Shown piece by piece: positions 34,150 through 45,850 of a stretch of 64,000 nt of DNA (position 1 is the first letter of the stretch; each line of letters opens with the position of its first letter). The notes beneath the pieces are model-generated. The model ran no database searches. It had not been told where the DNA came from and saw only the letters and a list, made by a program, of their open reading frames with translations. The position numbers were made by a program, and so were the translations under genes. This DNA comes from Fasciola hepatica (lineage: Eukaryota; Platyhelminthes; Trematoda; Plagiorchiida; Fasciolidae), in assembly GCA_948099385.1 (NCBI GenBank), contig CANUEZ040000117.1:1040001-1104000 (forward strand), read 5' to 3'.

Positions 34150-34962
34150 TAATATTGGTATATTTCTCGGCCATGGTCGAGAGGCACGCGCTAACGCATG
34201 ATCATGGTGTAACATGTTACTCAATATGGTGAAATATTCACAAAATTCTAAGTATGAAAGTCGAGAGTATCAGAGATGAAAAAACATAGACAGCAACAGT
34301 TTGAATGGATCATTCTGATAATGGTTTGCGCGGCAGTTTTGAACCAGTTTCGAATCCCGGCTAGGCAGTGGTGCGTGGTGGAGATGTCGAAGAAATCGTT
34401 AACGCAGTGCTAAGGAGGCATTATGAACAAGAATGATGCAAGCCAAGGAAACCGGAGGCCAACTAAGGTTCTGCAGATGGAGTAAATTTTTAACAAGAAG
34501 AAGAGGGGGGAAAATCGACGCATGCGAAGAGGATAGCGATCCATGAAGACAATGCAGACCCTGAATGACGGATTTACCGGAGTTTGAGAAACGGAATGAG
34601 CTTTGAATCAAGGGGACATGAGGCCAATTTCGTGAAAGTGAACTGGTGGATGTGGGAGAAACAGCAGTCCATAAAAAGGTAAGTTTAGATTCATGGCCAA
34701 TAACATGTACTATTCAGAAATACGAAATCAAAACTGGAGGGTCCCGGAGAAGTGGAGAGTCAATTTCCAGCCGGCTACGGTTCGGAGGAAGGATAACCTG
34801 TGGTAACGGATAATAAAGTGGGAAAATCTTCGCATGGACTTCAGCGTTATTATGCTGTTTCACTGAAAAATATATGTATGTGTTGATGCATTTGCCTTCA
34901 GTGTTATTTAGCGTCATTTCTGGCAATGTACGGCTTTGAATGCGTAAGTTTCTTCTGGCAGG
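34150..34962 (-). mobile_element. LINE-H: 5'-truncated LINE 3'UTR inserted in Gypsy-2 integrase
   Basis: On the minus strand it ends with two inverted-repeat elements (around GCGTTAGCGCGTGC and CTCGACCATGGCCGAG) and GAAATATACC. It aligns with LINE-L (63118-64000) over most of its length. Gypsy-2 integrase sequence resumes on both sides: CCGGACGCA on the left and CGGTATGTGCATGTGGAT on the right. A short GCA is possibly duplicated. Confidence 0.82.
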
Positions 34963-35942
34963 GCACGGTATGTGCATGTGGATCTCGTGGGGCCACTTCC
35001 GCCATCCAATGGATGCGTCTAAACCTCACTTGTGTAGATCTTTTCACTCGCTTGCCACAGGCCGTACCTATTCCTCGTCCAACCTCAGAGGAATCTACAA
35101 AAGCTTTTCTTACTAGTTGGGTGAGTCAGTTCGGTTGCCCTGCTATCGTGACCGCTGACCGTGGTTCTCATTTTGACGGCACCTTCCATGAGCTACTAAA
35201 CGCATTTGGTTACAGACACAACAAGACGACGGCCTATCATCCTCAGGCTAATGGCATGCTGGAGCGATTCCATTGCCAGCTGAAAGCTGCCCTTCGTGCT
35301 CGTGATAACCCGTTATGGAGTGAAGTTTTGCTGATCGTTCTCTTAGGACTGAGTAACACCTTTAAAGCCGATATGGGTGTTACGGCGGCTGAACTGGTTT
35401 ATGGTAGCACACTACGACTTCCAGGTGAGTTGGTTTCTCCATTACCACCTGTGAGTTTTAATTACGGGGATTACGAAAAACGGTTGTCGCACCAAATGCG
35501 GGTGATAAAGCCCACCCCACCAAAAGAACAAACCCTCAGCAGCTACATACCCACCACTCTAGCGACCGCCAGCCATGTGTTTATTCGAGTGGATGCAGTG
35601 CGATCACCACTACAAGCGGCTTACTCTGGCCCGTTCCGCGTCGTCCAGCGACAAGAAAAGAAATACGTGATGGACTTCGAGGGCAGGAAAGGGACCATCA
35701 GCAAGGACCGCCCAAAACCAGCCTTCATCGAGGTAGAACCCACCCCGAACAACCCACCAAATGTCCAAACCTGCTCACAACCTTCGGTTAGTCGTCCCGA
35801 GTTGGCCCCTGTTACTCCCACTAACGACCCCTCGTTACCTGTTGCAACACAACCGCGCCCGTCAACAAGAGAAGTCGACACGGCCGCGAGCTGCAAACAG
35901 CCGACGAGGTTTTCTGAATATGTAACAGCTGTATATATTTAA
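34963..35942 (+). pseudogene. pol: Gypsy-2 integrase core and C-terminus
   Basis: The first core aspartate is in HVDLVGPLPPSNG. The frame then shifts, and a long open part holds VDLFTRLPQAVPIPRP, VTADRGSHFDGTFHELL (second aspartate) and YHPQANGMLERFH (glutamate). The C-terminal tail has ELVYGSTLRLPGEL and AYSGPFRVVQRQEKKYV (GPY/F-like). The stop is at 35940-35942. This is the best-preserved part of the element. Confidence 0.9.
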
Positions 35943-36524
35943 GTTTACTCTTCATGTTCAACTTGTACATAGTCCTAGTATGCATGAATGCACGACCACG
36001 TGGTTATCACGACAAGGGTGGCGGCAGCCGGTATTGGGCTGGTATGTACACCTCAGTCGAATATCCGATCGCACCTCGAGGCTCAACTTTCTTGTGTTTC
36101 TTGCCTTCCAGCTCGTCCCGTCGGACAGAACCATATGGAATTCCAGGATCTAGCATGGCTCCAACACAACACTCACCGGACCGCTACTGGGCTTATTTGA
36201 CGCTGGACGCTGGCTTGTTTACGAAGGCAATAACGACCACAAGGAAACGGAATTTTGGGATATGCCAACAGCGACAAACCCTACAAAACAATCACCACTG
36301 CCAGGTCACAAGCAGGACCTATCCCGGTCGGATAAAACTTAAGGAGGAAGCAATTTTGCGATCGACGCACAGCAACCAGTGTGAGTCACGGAGAACGGCT
36401 TGTGTCGGCTTCGTTGTTGTGCCCGATCACGGCGGGAGGCATGGAAAACTTCTCTCTCCACCACAGCCGACTCATCCATCACGGGTCAAAGCCCAACTGC
36501 GTCGGCTTTCTGGGGGGAGACCCG
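35943..36524 (+). other. Gypsy-2 3' non-coding region
   Basis: About 580 bases lie between the integrase stop and the 3' LTR. The region ends in a G-rich polypurine tract (CTGGGGGGAGACCCG) next to the LTR. An open frame (35954-36529) shows no recognisable domain and is not supported as a gene. Confidence 0.65.
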
Positions 36525-36824
36525 TGTAGTGCTACCAATAAATCACTCGATGACAAAGACTAACAAATGTGTTCATTTGAACAATCATCGTCTTTGGTGG
36601 CGCCACTGGCTCCGCCTGTGTACGTCGTCTGCACGCCGTTGCGCTCCTCCAATACACACGTTGTTCCGCTCCAGCGTTTTGAGTTCTGCTTTGCGCGCAG
36701 CCGAGTATATTCACTATCGTGTCACAAACCGGGGACCAGGGGCTATAGACTCTATACGGGAGCAGGTCTTGGCTTAACTGCCGGAAACGTTCTCGAGATG
36801 AGACCAGCGGTTCTTTTCGTCTTT
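36525..36824 (+). repeat. Gypsy-2 3' LTR
   Basis: Bases 36525-36780 match the 5' LTR. Bases 36781-36821 have no partner there and are followed by the flanking word TTTGCAAT. Either the 5' LTR lost its end or the 3' end was altered. Confidence 0.82.
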
Positions 36825-37908
36825 GCAATCTGGAGTGGAACATAGTCAGAAAAACTAAAGCTACAAGAATAATGAAGACAAAGGTCTCGAACTAAAGGGC
36901 TGTACGAGATTGGAATTTTGTGGATAAGCAGGGTTCCGGGGGCTGATTGACATGAGCGGTCCGATAAATATGATGTTAACTACGACAAAAGGAAACCGGA
37001 AAAGCCCTGAGCTTTGAGCTTGGTTAGTAATAAAGCGTGAGGGACGCTGTCAAAAGCTTTTGTCATATCAAGGTATATAATGATGATAGATTTACTGTTG
37101 TCGGCGGCCGCCTTTATGGGGCTAAAAAGTCCTACTAGAAAGTTATGCATGAAAATGGCTTTGAGAAACCATGCTGTTCTCTATGGATGACGTTATGGGA
37201 CAATAGGAAGTCGGACATCCTCTGTTTGACGAGGCGTTCGATCAACCTGGAAGCAATTAGAGTGTGGTTGATAGGGCGGTAATTTGAGGGTCATTTATTG
37301 GTCCCTTCTTATGGATTGGGACGATGACCGCCGTCTTCCACTGTGAGGGAAATATGCCGAACTTGATGGATAGATTGTAGAACTTCAATGGTAGAGGTGC
37401 GAAATCAGTTCATCCAACACGTAGAAGTGTCGGTGTAACACCATCATGGCCAAGATGTGAGGACTGCCGGACACGGGTAAGCTGGTCGGTCACCTCTTTT
37501 AGAGTAAATTCTAAGTCAGACAGTAAGTGCTCTGTGACAGGGTCTATGCATGGGGGTAAGAGGGTCCGTAGTCATGGAAGCAGCTAAGTAGGAATTAAGC
37601 GCCTCGACTATCGCTACAGGTGGGGTAATATGATCGTTATTTGCTAAAATTAGAGAGGGGATACTTGCTGGTTTGCTTCGATTTCTGTTCTTCATTAGGC
37701 GTGCCAACTTTGAGGAAGTATCATGGCATTGCAAGGCAGATACTTCTTGTTTTTTGGGAACATCGTCAGTCTTAATTCTGATTGCTACCGAGGGACGTTA
37801 GAGCTGCAAGAATGACCATAAGTCACTATTGGTGTGATACAGCTCCGGGAGCCTCAGATATTTGTTTTGCATTCGGATCAGGACTGAACTACGGGCTCGG
37901 TTTGATAT
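36825..37908 (-). pseudogene. LINE-C RT N-terminal part and linker
   Basis: On the minus strand: IRMQNKYLRLPELYHTNSDLW and LARLMKNRNRSKPASIPSL (linker), a GPD region, NHTLIASRLIERLV, HREQHGFSKPFSC and YLDMTKAFDSVPHALLLTKL. The sequence then jumps directly to DLCLHYSCSFSFSDY. The FADD box is lost by an internal deletion near 36930-36990. Confidence 0.82.
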
Positions 37909-37930
37909 GATAATAATAATAATAATAATT

Positions 37931-40097
37931 GTATATTTCGGATGCGCCCGAAGCATGCTGGAATGCATGATCAGATGATTATAGTGATGCTGGAATGACA
38001 ATTCACAAAAAGGTACAACCAGTGCATGCAGAGTATTAGAGAGAGTGTTACAGTGAACTAAAACTGTAGTAATGCCCGGCAAATTTGAAGGTCAAATTCG
38101 AATGATGTCAGTTGGTCTGGAGTACATGCATAAGTGGTATATAAAATAATTACTACTAGTGGAAATTCGAACATATTCAAAGGAAATGTTTTTGGTGCGC
38201 TACAGAATATGAGAGGCATATGGATAGAAATCTCGTCGAAGCGTTCGGTGAATTATTCACTTTACTACAGGTATGTCAAGAAGTATTAACATGGAAATAT
38301 TTCAGTCTGCAAAGATAGTAGTATATAAAGTGGTGGCTGTATACTGGAGGAATCATATATGTTGCAAACAATTGCGTACTTCTTGAGAGGGATACTACCA
38401 GAGTGATGGTGGCAGGGAACGGCCGGAGGAAAACAGGTGAGCGTGCGGCAAGTTGTTAACTTTATGTAGGGTTGGTATGAAATGTCAAAGCGGAAGTGGA
38501 AGACTAATCAATATTGACCGTGTGGTTACATCCATTATACAGGTGTTCAGTTCTGCGAGAGGAAAGGTAAAGTAATCCACAGATAAGTGTACGTCAATAG
38601 ATGAATGCTGTGTGGTATGTACCATGAAAAAATGACAGATCAATAAAACAAAACTGCCCAGGTATATCGCGGGAAGCGGCCGTGGATCAACGAATATAGA
38701 AATAAAATGTATCAGCCGGTGCAGATAGTGGTGTGATTTAGAGGCTGGATACGGGGTCAGTTTCGGTAATATAACACGAGTGCAACATCTGGAAGATCAA
38801 AGGTCTCGATAACGGTGATGGTATAGTAAGTAGACGGTGAGTGTCACATTTCTAATGACCAATTTGACAGGTGTAACAAATGATGGGAACGGAGCGGCGA
38901 TGCAGCATGGGAAGTGTATCGAAGACGTCTAATGGTGGAGTGAACGCAGTGATCTGCAGAGCCCGAACACTCGATGCAACAGCATTGCGGATGCGATCGG
39001 ATGGACCCATGAAGAGTGCAGGTAGTTACTAATTACTTCGCTACCCACTGGAGGACTACTAAAAGATGTCAGCGCCGGACGTTTTTTTTTGGTGACCGAT
39101 GAATCAATGAACAATGACAATAAAGGTGCCAGTGTTTGAGCAGTATTAGCGGGTTCTAACACGGAACGGGCAGGATGACATATGGGATTAAAATGAGTTG
39201 TATGAATGCAGTGAGATCGAGTAGTCCAGGTTCAAGAAGTCCGATGGCGGGAATCTTGGGGAAAGCGATCGTGAGACGGGCGAAAATGAAGTTGTGTGTG
39301 AATCTCGTTTGTCCTGTCCAGCAAGAGAGGGTCCAAGTTATTCCTGGGAAGTGGAAGGCGACAATCGTCCTTAGGGTGCAGGTTCTGAAAACAAAACGGA
39401 GAGGGCTGCAGTCTGGCAACTCTTCCAGCTGTGGGTTAGGGGAGAAAGACAGAACACCAAAATCATGCCAGTAATAGAAATGGGTGGTCGCGACTTTGAG
39501 GTCTGGTTTTTTGGATTAAACAACATACAAAAGTGAAGAAGACCGGTACTAGCGACTAATTCTTGTGAGGCTTAGTGGGAATTACCAAAAAAGCAAGGAG
39601 GCTAGAATAGGCGACACTGGGGGCAAATACTTATGTGCAGTTCGACGAATGGTTTATGGAAGACCACATGGATTGTAGCGGTTCGCTCATCAGAACGAGG
39701 CCTGGAATCTCGTGTGTTGAAATAGGGTCTCAATGAGTAAATAGTTGAAGCACGGATGAGACTGGTACCTTGAGGACAATATTATATATGGTGCTATGTA
39801 TTTTCTAGCATTATAAATGCTCTTATACCTGGCGGCAGCTGATAAAAAAAGAAGAACCTAACCGACTATGGTAAAATCTGACAGCATGAAAAAAGAATCA
39901 CCGGAGTAACGGTGGCCAGTAGGGGGTCGTGGTCAGAAGCGTTGAAAATAGGAAGTGGCTAGACAAACACGTGGAGTGTGCTGTTGACAGTCATGGAGTA
40001 TAGGTTGGACTGCTTTTATTTGCTAACTGTAATACAGAATTATCCTTACCATCCGTTGGTAATAACTGTCTACTGAACAAAGTTGTTAAGCTTTTGG
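37931..40097 (-). other. LINE-F 3'UTR
   Basis: This is 2.2 kb between the ORF2 stop and the ATT tail. Apart from its last 60 bases I see little similarity to the 3'UTRs of LINE-A, LINE-B or LINE-C, so only the end of the molecule is shared. An isoleucine run in one minus frame is simply the ATT tail. Confidence 0.75.
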
Positions 40098-43000
40098 TTA
40101 GTATCCCAGGCCCAGTTCGTAGGCTCGGGTAATAGACATGTAGGGATCATGCATTCGGATCAGTTTTTGGACAGTTAGATGTTTATTTATTTCTTTTTTG
40201 AATAATAAAGAGGCCGAAGACATTGACCTAAGTTGAGGTGGGAGTTTGTTCCAGAGGGAAGAATATTTAACAATAAAGAAGTTTGACCGCATCGCAGTCC
40301 TGGATACTGGAATCAAGACCATAGAGTCCCTATGTCGTAAAGAATAGTTGGAGGGAGTTTTGACCTTGGGAGCTGAATTGCAAGATGTACGTCTTACAAT
40401 ATTGCAAAAGAAAGACAGGTTCATTCGTAGACGGCGCAGCCATAGGGGCTCTAGGTGCAATATTTCACACCTTTCCATATAATTTAAAGGCGAGGAATAT
40501 CCTAGTAGTTGTTTGGTAAATCTACGTTGTACATTCTCAATTGCAAATCTGTCAATCTGCCGCATGTTAGAAAAGACGACAGTGCAATATTCCAGAAGTG
40601 GTCTGACATGAGTTTTAAAAATGCTTAGCTTGCTCTCTGTAAGACTGAAGGTTCTAATAATCAGACCAATTAGCCGTCTAGCTTTAGCAACCTGCACGGC
40701 CGAATGTTCGGAGAAACTAAATGTACAAGAATATTGTAATCCCAAGTCCCTTACTTCCGGACTGTTGGGGATGAACTGATCACTAATTTTAAACATTCCC
40801 GCGGGAACCTGACACTTATACATAAGGATACAACTTTTGACAGCGGAGAATTTCATCAACCATTGGTTGCTCAATGAGTCTAGCGATAGTAAATCGCTCG
40901 TTATGCTAGCAATGGTAGAAGCTAAGGCGTCAGGTTCAAAGGAGTACATAATTTTTATGTCGTCTGCAAAAATGAACGCAGCCCCGTGTGTGATGACGTT
41001 GAAAATGTCATTAACATATATAAGAAAAAGTAAGGGACCTAGTACACTACCCTGAATAACTCCACTAGTAACTGGTCGAGGTGATGATAAACTGCCATCA
41101 ACGTCCACCACCTGCTTTCGGGATGTTAGATATGATGAAAACCAACTCAGGATCGGGTCAACAATTCCGTAGGTTTTCATCTTCGCCATGAGCCTATTGT
41201 GGGATACTCGATCGAAAGCTTTAGTCATGTCAAGGAGGATTAAAATCACTGATTTACCACTATTAGTGGCCGTAGTTATTAGGTTAAGGAAGTCACACAT
41301 ACAGGTGGCACAGGATCTTTTTTGAAGAAAACCGTGCTGTCCAGTGTGAATGAGGTTATTGTTTAGTAAATGAGTTGTCAGCTTATTTTTTATCAGTCTT
41401 TCCATAATTCGGGAAACTATAAGGGTGTGGTTCACTGGTCGATAGTTGGTTAGGTCCTGGCGTGAACCTTTCTTAGGAATTGGGATAATAACTGATGTTT
41501 TCCAATGGGAGGGGAAAACGCTACTGCTCATAGATAAATTAAAAACCTTTGATAGCAAGAATGGGATATCAGTGCTACCTAGACTAAAAGTAGCCGGTGG
41601 TACGGCATCTGGCCCGGGGTGGTATGACCGCCTAATTTTAGTTAGCTGTACTGTTAAGTCGTTCGGGTGAAATGTAACCGCTGAGAACTGTGCAGATGTC
41701 AGCGGCTCAACGTGATATAGGTATGGGGAGTCATCGGTCGTTAGAGACGAAGCAAAATAGGCACTGAATGCCTCGGAGATCTCTTGGGAGTTCGTTATAT
41801 AATTGTTGTTATATATAATGGATGAGATAGGAGAACTGCACTGGCTGTTTCTCAACTTCATCAGCTTAGATAAATCTTTGGACCTCTTGGGGTGACTCAG
41901 CGCCCTTAATTCCTGTTTTTTACTGCGGGACATTTCAATCAATTTCATAGAATTAGATAAACGGTTCATTTGCAAGAACAACGAAAAGTCTCTAGACCTA
42001 AGGAATTTGCGTTGTAGCATAGAAAGCTTCTGCTTTAATCGACAAAAACTGTTTGGTTTATCTCGTCCAGGTAGACCTTGGGTTGGGGTGATTACGTCAA
42101 GACATGCATTTAGTGTGGAGTAAAGGTGATCCACCACGGTATGCAAGTCATCAGATAAAAAGAAAGTATCCCAGTTCTGCGAGCGAACGAGTGAGGGTAA
42201 TTGATTCCAGCTAGCTTGGTGGAACGGTCTTTTAACGGTTGGTTTGTGGACGGTTCGTGCTGGCACTGAAATCTCACATTTTACCGGCAAGTGGTCACAA
42301 CCTGGGATGCTGTTCACGATAGATGTGTGCACGCGAGATAATCCTACCGTAAAAATGAGATCAAGGATGCTACTGCCTCTAGTTGGGCACATCACATGTT
42401 GAGTCCATCCTCCTAAACGAATGCTGGTCAAGAAGTGTAGTAAGTGATGTGGAGCTTTCAAAGTGGACCAACGTATGCCTGGTGCGTTAAAGTCGCCGGC
42501 CACCAGTTTTGGGCCGGGTATGTCCGCAACAACGTTTAACGCCTCTATGATAGGCAGAAAGTCGTTTTGACTAGTATTGGGGGGGGGCGGTAGATGCAAC
42601 TAACAATGAAGTCAGAACATCCTGTAGTGACCTGTAGCCAAACTGAATCCGGCAAGTTATCGAGTATGGGGTGCTGAAATATTTTCGCTCGCATGTTTTG
42701 TCTTACATATATAAGACAGCCTCCCCCTCTCTGAGTGAGTCTATTTTTCCTGAAAGCTTAGTATCCGGTGATAGCGATATCCTCGTTTGGAGTGTTGTCT
42801 GTCAACCAGGTTTCGGTAATTAAAATAAGGTCGTAATCAGACGTGAGCAGTAATATACGCAGCATTCGCATCTTATTCACTATTGAGCGTGCATTCAGCA
42901 TAAACAATGAGAACCGATTAGTGGAGTCAAGGTTAACGTTAAGATCTTTATAGGATTCCGAAATTGCATTTGCTGAAGGCGGATCGGATGACGCAATCAT

Positions 43001-43340
43001 TATTCCTTGGGATGGAGTAGTCGGTAATGTGGATGGTGAAATAAGCTGAGTAGAAACACCCGGCGTGGCAGTCAGCTTGGTTGTTAAGCTAAGCTGGGTG
43101 TGGCTAGTACTGATGAGATTCGTTAGATTGGAAGGATGTTGGCGGTTGGTAAGTCTACTTAGTGCGGAATAACACCGCGAAAGATCACTATCAAGTGCTT
43201 TACTATTGGTAGATACTGGTGGCTGGGACGTAGAAATATGAGGAGGGAGGGTTAAGTAGCTGTTAAGTGGGAAAGAAAAAGGACGTGTAGCACCCTCAGG
43301 TATCTTGGCACCTGCCTTAATACGGGCGGTAACACAGGTG
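40098..43340 (-). pseudogene. LINE-F ORF2: endonuclease and reverse transcriptase (two lesions)
   Basis: The endonuclease starts with FMLNARSIVNKMRML and LILITETWLTDNTPNED. It meets a TAA at about 42758, then RGGGCLIYV and CIYRPP, and a frame change in a run of nine C (about 42579-42587). Beyond it the frame is open for 833 residues to 40098: VAGDFNAPGIRW, SSILDLIFTVG, GCDHLPVKCE, a linker, then RT with NYRPVNHTLIVSRIMERLI, ILLDMTKAFDRVSHNRL, SGVIQGSVLGPLLFLIYVND and FIFADDIKIMYSF. The C-terminal WLRRLRMNLSFFCNIV and FFIVKYSSLWNKLPPQL complete the CR1-like pattern. Confidence 0.93.
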
Positions 43341-43351
43341 CCCTCTTGGCA

Positions 43352-44932
43352 TCAGTAATTTGATGGGCTGTAACCTGGAGGGGGAATGTGAAATGGAAGT
43401 GGGATATACGGGTATTGGTTGGCGTAGAGACTGGGAGGTCGTGGGTACTGTTGTAAGTGGCCTGCGGTAGAAAAGGGATTCAGGGTGGGTGAGATATGTG
43501 AACGATAAAAGGAAAGAGATTCATGTGAGAAAATATTACTTAGGCTACGATAGAAGTTATGTAGAACACTAAAGTAATCGTTTGGTATGAATGGTGGCGT
43601 TGTTGAAGAGGCCCGGAGGTTAGTTGTACCAGCCTGATGAGGATGATAACCAGGTGAAGAAAACGCGATACTGGGTGGAATGTACGGTGCAACTAGTGGT
43701 TGGTGGTTTGGATTGGGGAGATAGGTCTTGAATGACGTTTTCTTGTCCATTGTTGCACTCCGTGTTGCCTCGCTTGGGGTCCTTATCCGTTGGAAGTGTG
43801 GCTTGATGAGTGAGTTAGGATTGACCGTAGTGTCAACAATGTGCAGTCCACCTAGTAATGATGTTTTCGCTGGTTTGGGGGATGGCCTAGGCACCGTAGA
43901 TTGCAGAGTGGCTATTGGAGCCGAGTGAAGAGATGGCAAAGAAGAATTTGGGGTGACTCCGTTGATGGGTTGAGGATTTCTGGGTATGGCTGTTAAGCCA
44001 GTTAGGCGGTTCGCATCGTCATCGATCGTGGCCGATATTTCGGTGATAGGTAATGGTGGAATCGAGTTAGTCAGCCCAAGAGAGGACAGCTTGCCAGGGG
44101 TAAACTCTATGCTTCTTGGTTTCTTAGGTGCTGGCTGGTGAGGTGACGTTGAACTGGATATATCTAAATCGACGTCAAACGTATGGGATCGATGTTCTGG
44201 TGAACATGAAGCCGAATTGATATTGCATGCATTTTGCGCATCGTCAGACTGAGAAGAAGCGGATAGTTGAGGGCGGACAATTTTTGACGAAGCTGAATGC
44301 GTGCTGGTGGACCTGGCGAATTCCCTTTGTAATGGGGTTTTGTCGGCAGCAATTTTAATGTTCTTGAACCAAGATCTCAAAGCGACGGTGGATTGGCTCT
44401 TAATGAATTGTTTAGCGGCATCCTCTTCAAGAAATTTGAACAACACTGGACAGGATTTGCGTTGAATGTTCTTTCGTAGCCGAAAGCACTGGCAGGGGTG
44501 GTGTGCCATAATAATAGAACTTAGAAGGTTATGTTTTACTTTTTCAACAGGGATTCTGTCGGGAATATTAAATACCACAGCATTTTTTGAGTTACTGATT
44601 CTTCGAACTATTTCTGAGTCAATGGCGTCTATGAAACGCCCAGCCGGGACCAGGTCTAGGGTTGACGGATTTGTTGGAGGGTCAGAGATATACGTGAGCG
44701 GAATAAGCTTGGATAGGGTCGTATCAATCAAAGAAATGTGGCTGCTGAGATTAAGGAGATTGTGTTCTATGGTCTCTGTCCTTTTGTTTGCCCCGCCAAA
44801 AACATCGGTCAGGCTAACGGAACAAGGATTCGGTGGGAGTTTTGCGACTTTCGACTTGGCGAGTACTTTTGGTCGGATGTTGGTACGACCAACCAGTGAG
44901 GATGCGGTTTGTCTAGCCGGCAGTTTGGGCAT
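43352..44932 (-). CDS. LINE-F ORF1 protein (RRM-like, 526 residues)
   Basis: The frame is intact from ATG 44932. The N-terminal 180 residues contain RRISNSKNAVVFNIPDRIPV, CFRLRKNIQ, CPVLFKFLEEDAAKQFIKSQ and ADKTPLQREFA. This pattern is typical of RRM-like RNA-binding folds in LINE ORF1 proteins, which package the transcript. The rest is rich in serine, proline and threonine, with no domain that I recognise. LINE-C ORF1 repeats the motif order (FNIPDRIPL, DKTPLQREMHKS). It lies just upstream of ORF2. Confidence 0.85.
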   Translation of the reverse strand: MPKLPARQTASSLVGRTNIRPKVLAKSKVAKLPPNPCSVSLTDVFGGANKRTETIEHNLLNLSSHISLIDTTLSKLIPLTYISDPPTNPSTLDLVPAGRFIDAIDSEIVRRISNSKNAVVFNIPDRIPVEKVKHNLLSSIIMAHHPCQCFRLRKNIQRKSCPVLFKFLEEDAAKQFIKSQSTVALRSWFKNIKIAADKTPLQREFARSTSTHSASSKIVRPQLSASSQSDDAQNACNINSASCSPEHRSHTFDVDLDISSSTSPHQPAPKKPRSIEFTPGKLSSLGLTNSIPPLPITEISATIDDDANRLTGLTAIPRNPQPINGVTPNSSLPSLHSAPIATLQSTVPRPSPKPAKTSLLGGLHIVDTTVNPNSLIKPHFQRIRTPSEATRSATMDKKTSFKTYLPNPNHQPLVAPYIPPSIAFSSPGYHPHQAGTTNLRASSTTPPFIPNDYFSVLHNFYRSLSNIFSHESLSFYRSHISPTLNPFSTAGHLQQYPRPPSLYANQYPYIPLPFHIPPPGYSPSNY

Positions 44933-45850
44933 TGCAACACTGACCGCGATTGCACTAGAGAGCTAAATACACAGAGTAGTCTTACGTTCCCCAATGTACA
45001 GGCTTACTGAAATAAGAACGTGTAACTCTGTGGCTCAGGATCAAAGAAACTTAAAACTATGGAACTGTTGATATAGAGTCTCTGAAATTAAACGAGGACT
45101 TCTTTCAGGGAATTCCCTGAATTAATATGTTGAATTGGGTGGTAGACTGCCACACAGTCGCGCACGATGGTGCCAACTTTTTCTTATTTTAGACACAAGT
45201 TTCCCTCAGTTCATATCCTGGGAAGCGGTTCAAAGACTTCTTTTGCAAGAATTTTTAAATTAGCTGTTTAGGTCAAGATTTCGCGTCCGGAGGAAATCCT
45301 TAGAAAGTTTTTGGAGTTATGGGACCACACTAAAAAGCCGTAATTTTTTAGTATTACTCTAGATAGCTAAGCAAAAACTATACCGATTTAAATCGATAAA
45401 CGAATTGATGTGATGGTTCAGTTATTCCCGTGAATTGTTCGAGAATCGACAATGGTTTCACAGATGGAGTCGCCAGAAATATTTTTAGTTAGGCCTCATA
45501 CCTAATTTCCTAGAAAGGTCTTGTGCTGATATTTTACGATCTCACTGTGGGGTGGCGCCAAGGAACAGACGATCACCAAAAGAGTTGAACTAGCTAAAGA
45601 ACGCTGGGTATTTTAAGGTTGCGCTTGCAAAGGGCTATTTGTAGTAGTAATAGATCTAGATTTCTAGGTAGAGGGTTTTGTAGATTTCTCGCGGTAATAA
45701 ATTACGGACGCACAATGGTGTGTCGCAGTTATTGTCACGGGCAATATGACGCTTTAGTGTGGATAAATGTTTCTACTAGATGTGACCCAAAATCAAGCCC
45801 TAACGACGGAAAGAGGAAAAATTTGAGACAACCTGATTCATGCGTCAAGT
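44933..45850 (-). other. LINE-F 5'UTR
   Basis: About 900 bases lie upstream of ORF1. Blocks are shared with the region upstream of LINE-C ORF1: CTAGATAGCTAAGCAAAAAC against CTAGATAGCTTAATAAAAAT, then TATACCGAT and AGTTATTCCC. The outer end, where LINE-C endonuclease sequence resumes, is near 45850. No gene is seen. Confidence 0.65.

Larger units (their letters stand above)
29109..36824 (+). mobile_element. Gypsy-2: decayed Ty3/gypsy element with two LINE insertions
   Basis: LTRs at 29109-29364 and 36525-36780 enclose gag, protease, RT, RNase H and integrase on the plus strand. LINE-G (29437-30998) interrupts the leader and LINE-H (34150-34962) interrupts integrase. Without them the element is about 5.3 kb. 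The LTRs differ at about eight of 256 positions. The word TTTGCAAT flanks the element (29101-29108, 36822-36829) within LINE-C RT, which fixes the outer ends. The right LTR appears about 40 bases longer than the recognisable shared part. Confidence 0.9.
37911..45850 (-). mobile_element. LINE-F: full-length CR1-like LINE (about 7.9 kb) inserted in LINE-C
   Basis: It contains a 5'UTR (about 45850-44933), ORF1 (44932-43352), ORF2 with endonuclease and RT (about 43340-40098), and a 2.2-kb 3'UTR ending in a stem-loop (TTCGGGCGCATCCGAA), AATATAC and a TTA/ATT repeat (37911-37930). The 5'UTR aligns in blocks with that of LINE-C, for example around 45230 and 45365. It interrupts LINE-C between endonuclease and RT. 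Only the endonuclease is damaged, so it is among the younger LINEs here. Confidence 0.9.

Noticed and set aside
35954..36529. 191-residue plus frame after Gypsy-2 integrase as an extra gene
   Set aside because: No recognisable domain, located in the non-coding region before the polypurine tract, and partly overlaps the LTR start.
37798..38082. 94-residue minus frame with an isoleucine run
   Set aside because: The run is the LINE-F ATT tail. The frame joins LINE-F 3'UTR to LINE-C coding sequence by chance.
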